A stretch of DNA of 37,851 nt from an uncultured Verrucomicrobiota bacterium (lineage in GTDB: Bacteria; Verrucomicrobiota; Verrucomicrobiia; Opitutales; Intestinicryptomonadaceae). The stretch's first letter is position 1. The number at the start of each line of letters is the position of its first letter. The stretch is from positions 1-37,851 of the forward strand of contig CASFDK010000039.1 of the NCBI GenBank assembly GCA_949293415.1. Direction: 5' to 3'. This document shows positions 35,901-37,851 of the stretch, piece after piece. Both the position numbers and the translations under genes were made by a program. Below the pieces are notes generated by a model, which saw only the letters and a program-made list of their open reading frames with translations, was not told where the DNA came from and ran no database searches.

Positions 35901-35929
35901 TTGATTGCCACGGAAGATTGTACGATAAG
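35901..35929 (+). promoter_or_regulatory. Putative promoter of the DUF2062 gene
   Basis: TTGATT (35901-35906), 17-bp spacer, GATAAG (35924-35929), lying just behind the oadB terminator. Confidence 0.5.
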
Positions 35930-36012
35930 TTTTCGAAATACAAACCGAATGGACGGCGCGGCGCACGGTGTGTCCGCGCCATTCCGAAAACAAACGCATT
36001 GGGATTATCGCA

Positions 36013-36501
36013 TTGAAAAAATATCTGAAGGAAAAGTGCGGCGAACTGTACCGCAAAATCGTGCTCGAACAGGCTTCGCCCGAATATATCGCGCGGGGAT
36101 GGGCGATAGGAATGTTCTTCGGCTGCCTGTTGCCGTTCGGCGTTCAGCTTCTGTTTTCGATTCCGGCGGCGTTCATTCTGCGCGGAAGCAAAATCGGAGC
36201 GACGGTCGGTACATTCATAACAAACCATTTTACGATTTTCGTAATCTACCCGTTGCAGTGCTATTTCGGCGCGTTTCTAATCGGAAAACCGCTGAGCTAT
36301 TCGGCGATAAGCGAAGCGATGTCGGGCGTAATCGAAAAACAGAACTGGGATTCGCTGTTGGCGCTCGGTTGGGATATCGTGATAGCGTTTTTTGTGGGCG
36401 GCGCGTTGATGGCGTTGTTCTTTACGCCGATAACCTACTTTCTGATAAAGACGATTGTGAAAAAATACCGCGCAAAGCGTCCCGCGCAATCCGCCGAATA
36501 A
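36013..36501 (+). CDS. DUF2062 domain membrane protein
   Basis: A 162-residue membrane protein. SPEYIARGWAIGMFFGCLLPFGVQLLFSIPAAFILRGSK is the hallmark of DUF2062, followed by IGATVGTFITNHFTIFVIYPLQCYFGAFLIG and a final hydrophobic pair near 120-150. Function of the domain is unknown; in some proteins it is fused to glycosyltransferases or methyltransferases. No ATG suits the N-terminus. I use TTG at 36013, giving MKKYLKEK and a family-like lead of about 30 residues. A GTG at 35968 is the alternative and would add 15 residues (MCPRHSENKR...). Neither has a good Shine-Dalgarno. Confidence 0.82.
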   Translation: MKKYLKEKCGELYRKIVLEQASPEYIARGWAIGMFFGCLLPFGVQLLFSIPAAFILRGSKIGATVGTFITNHFTIFVIYPLQCYFGAFLIGKPLSYSAISEAMSGVIEKQNWDSLLALGWDIVIAFFVGGALMALFFTPITYFLIKTIVKKYRAKRPAQSAE

Positions 36502-36541
36502 CGATGGGTAAATGGAATATTGGGGGAGCAAATGCATAAAC

Positions 36542-36572
36542 AAAAAAACCGCTCAACCTTTCGGTATCGCGG
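36542..36572 (-). terminator. Terminator downstream of tRNA-Glu
   Basis: On the minus strand CCGC-GAT-ACC-GAAA-GGT-TGA-GCGG forms a hairpin with a GNRA tetraloop and a small symmetric internal loop, followed by seven T residues (A run at 36542-36548). A smaller hairpin CCGTGT/ACACGG lies between it and the tRNA. Confidence 0.75.
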
Positions 36573-36619
36573 CTCTTTCGCTTGCCGTGTTTAACACGGT
36601 TCGCTTTTCAACAACCCTC

Positions 36620-36697
36620 TGGCGTCCCCACGGGGATTCGAACCCCGGTTCTTGGAATGAAAATCCAATGTCCTAGACCGGGCTAGACGATAGGGAC
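36620..36697 (-). tRNA. tRNA-Glu (anticodon TTC)
   Basis: Read on the minus strand from 36697, the 78-nt sequence folds as a full cloverleaf. The acceptor stem is GTCCCTA/TGGGGAC with one G-T pair, discriminator G and encoded CCA. The anticodon arm is TTGGA-TTTTCAT-TCCAA with anticodon TTC. The T arm is CCGGG/CCCCG-like around GTTCGAATC. The D arm holds the AGCCCGGTCTAGGAC segment. It is a single tRNA with its own promoter (36753-36726) and terminator. Confidence 0.97.
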
Positions 36698-36725
36698 TTC
36701 TCCAAAGAATTTTTGAAAGGCTCTC

Positions 36726-36753
36726 AAGGTACGGATTTCTACTTTGCTTGCAA
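36726..36753 (-). promoter_or_regulatory. Promoter of tRNA-Glu
   Basis: On the minus strand TTGCAA (36753-36748), 16-bp spacer, TACCTT (36731-36726). Transcription would start about 20 bases before the mature 5' end at 36697. Confidence 0.55.
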
Positions 36754-36881
36754 GCTTTTTTTTCGAAAACATTCAACTTTTTTCTTCGCCGCCCGCTTCT
36801 TCTTATTTATCGCGCAGTTATCGATTCCGCCCATTCCGCTTTTTTTTGACAAAAAATTCCCGCGCCGCCTTTCCCGAACAC

Positions 36882-36911
36882 AAAAAAACGCCGTCCGATG
36901 CGGGCGGCGTT
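36882..36911 (-). terminator. Rho-independent terminator of the acetyl esterase gene
   Basis: Stem AACGCCGTCCG (36887-36897) / CGGGCGGCGTT (36901-36911) with an ATG loop and one G-T pair; the minus strand continues with a T7 tract (A run 36882-36888). It lies 32 bp past the stop codon. The remaining space to the tRNA (36754-36881) shows no gene. Confidence 0.9.
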
Positions 36912-36942
36912 CGCGTAAAATTCGCGGGAAATGCGTTCCGCC

Positions 36943-37851
36943 CTATTTGCTCCTCTTGTAGACGGGGTTCTTCTTCCACGGCGAGCGGTACGGGTGTGTG
37001 CCGTTTTGCGCGAAGTCGAGTGTCGTATTCTTGTTGGCGTTGTTGAACAGAATCGTAACGCCCGACGGCGGGCAAACGTAGTCGCCCAGTCTTGCGGAGA
37101 TTTCAACGCGGCACTTCACGCGCTTAATCGCATTGGTCGAATCGAAGTACAGAACTTCGGGGATGTATTCGGGCGCGAACAGCGCGCGCTGTTTGCCTTC
37201 CGACTTGCCGTTGAGGTTGCACATCCACGGAACGTTCGGGCTGCATTTTGTAACGTCTTGGTCGAGCATCGCAACGAATATCGACTGGAAACCGCCCATA
37301 CTGCCGCCGCTTACGTTGATTGTTTTGCCGTTCCATTCGGGCAGCGTCTTGACGTATTGAAGGGCGCGGATGTCGCGCAGAAGCATATCCCTAAAATAGT
37401 TGTTTTCGGGGTTTTTGTTGTCCTTTGCGCGTAGCCCGAAGCCCGAGAGTTTTATTTTCTGCTGCTTGTAATAATCGTCGGACTGTCCGAGCTCGTAGCT
37501 GTGGCGCGCCACGGTCAGCGCGATTGCGTTCGGGCGGTACGCGGGATTTATTCGGCTGACCCCGTAGCCGTGCACGAACATATCAATCGGCAGCGATTTC
37601 GCCTTTGCGTTTTCGGGAATCGTCAGGTACGCCTTTGCGGGTTTACCCACACAGTCGAGAGTAAGTTCGTACACCTTGAAGCCTTTCTTGGCGGGAATTT
37701 CCTTGCGGTCGCATTTCATCGGGACTTTGTCGAGATACGAAAGCTGGCGTTTCCAGAACGCGTCGAAGTCGGCGGGTTCGGGGGTAATCTGCACGATTTT
37801 GTCGAAGTCGGCACACGCGCCGCCGTCGAAGAGATCGAAGCCTTTCGCCTT
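36943..37851 (-). CDS. Acetylxylan esterase-like alpha/beta hydrolase (CE7 type), 5' end outside the window
   Basis: The frame is open to the window edge, so 302 residues of a longer protein are seen; a GTG at 37794 is inside the gene and not its start. Residues ITPEPADFDAFWKRQL open the CE7 (AXE1/Cah) module, followed by the alpha/beta hydrolase fold. The nucleophile elbow is VSGGSMGGFQS, the acid is probably in SARLGDYVCPPSG, and the histidine in NGTHPYRS near the end. Such enzymes deacetylate xylo-oligosaccharides, cephalosporin C and other small acetyl esters. A signal peptide would be expected upstream. It fits the other secreted glycan enzymes here. The missing N-terminal part (…FDLFDGGACADFD before residue 20) suggests an additional domain. 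Confidence 0.88.
   Translation of the reverse strand, partial: KAKGFDLFDGGACADFDKIVQITPEPADFDAFWKRQLSYLDKVPMKCDRKEIPAKKGFKVYELTLDCVGKPAKAYLTIPENAKAKSLPIDMFVHGYGVSRINPAYRPNAIALTVARHSYELGQSDDYYKQQKIKLSGFGLRAKDNKNPENNYFRDMLLRDIRALQYVKTLPEWNGKTINVSGGSMGGFQSIFVAMLDQDVTKCSPNVPWMCNLNGKSEGKQRALFAPEYIPEVLYFDSTNAIKRVKCRVEISARLGDYVCPPSGVTILFNNANKNTTLDFAQNGTHPYRSPWKKNPVYKRSK

Overview
The window is chromosomal DNA from an anaerobic member of the PVC group, most likely Verrucomicrobiota of the Opitutales type, possibly gut-associated. The clues are a secreted protein with a PEP-CTERM tail (VPEPAEWAAI..., arginine-rich end), a 676-residue GreA-type transcript cleavage factor with a huge N-terminal extension as in Chlamydiae, weak or absent Shine-Dalgarno sequences with A-rich leaders, several secreted glycan-active enzymes, a flavin-based ferredoxin/NAD(P) enzyme cluster and Na+-pump decarboxylase subunits. 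The assignment is inference: no rRNA is present. Two parS-like palindromes, one of them inside mnmG, suggest the left end lies in the origin region of the chromosome.

Layout. 1-441: imperfect tandem repeat, no convincing gene. 442-3614: comF (+) and mnmG (-), convergent, with parS-like sites at 1208 and 2782. 3861-7157: PEP-CTERM protein and a secreted GH20-type hexosaminidase. 7440-13901: complete F1Fo ATP synthase operon atpBEFHAGDC. 13982-17531 (minus): secreted protein of unknown function, Rrf2-type Fe-S regulator, long GreA. 17812-19113: rsmB. 19637-26582: NuoE-like, HydB/NuoF-like, a NuoG-like/NfnA fusion, NfnB-like, and overlapping surE. 26735-30616: GH78-type alpha-L-rhamnosidase (+) and SGNH sialate O-acetylesterase (-). 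30732-31130: small membrane protein. 31234-35816: secA, a 53-residue OadG-like gene and an enlarged OadB. 36013-36501: DUF2062 protein. 36620-36697: tRNA-Glu(TTC) (-). 36943-37851: CE7-type acetyl esterase (-), cut by the window edge.

How it fits together. The four-gene oxidoreductase cluster has the parts of a flavin-based electron-bifurcating NADH/NADPH/ferredoxin transhydrogenase resembling the Sporomusa-type Nfn (Stn) enzymes, with no hydrogenase H-cluster domain. It would balance redox pools in a fermenter. OadB/OadG form the membrane part of a Na+-pumping decarboxylase, while the ATP synthase c subunit lacks the usual Na+ ligands and looks proton-coupled, so two ion circuits may coexist. 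The secreted enzymes point to use of deacetylated, rhamnose- or hexosamine-containing glycans.

The most noteworthy items are the fused transhydrogenase subunit with a duplicated His-Cys cluster motif, the roughly 155-residue insertion in OadB with biotinyl/lipoyl-like half motifs, and the parS site carried in a protein insertion of MnmG.
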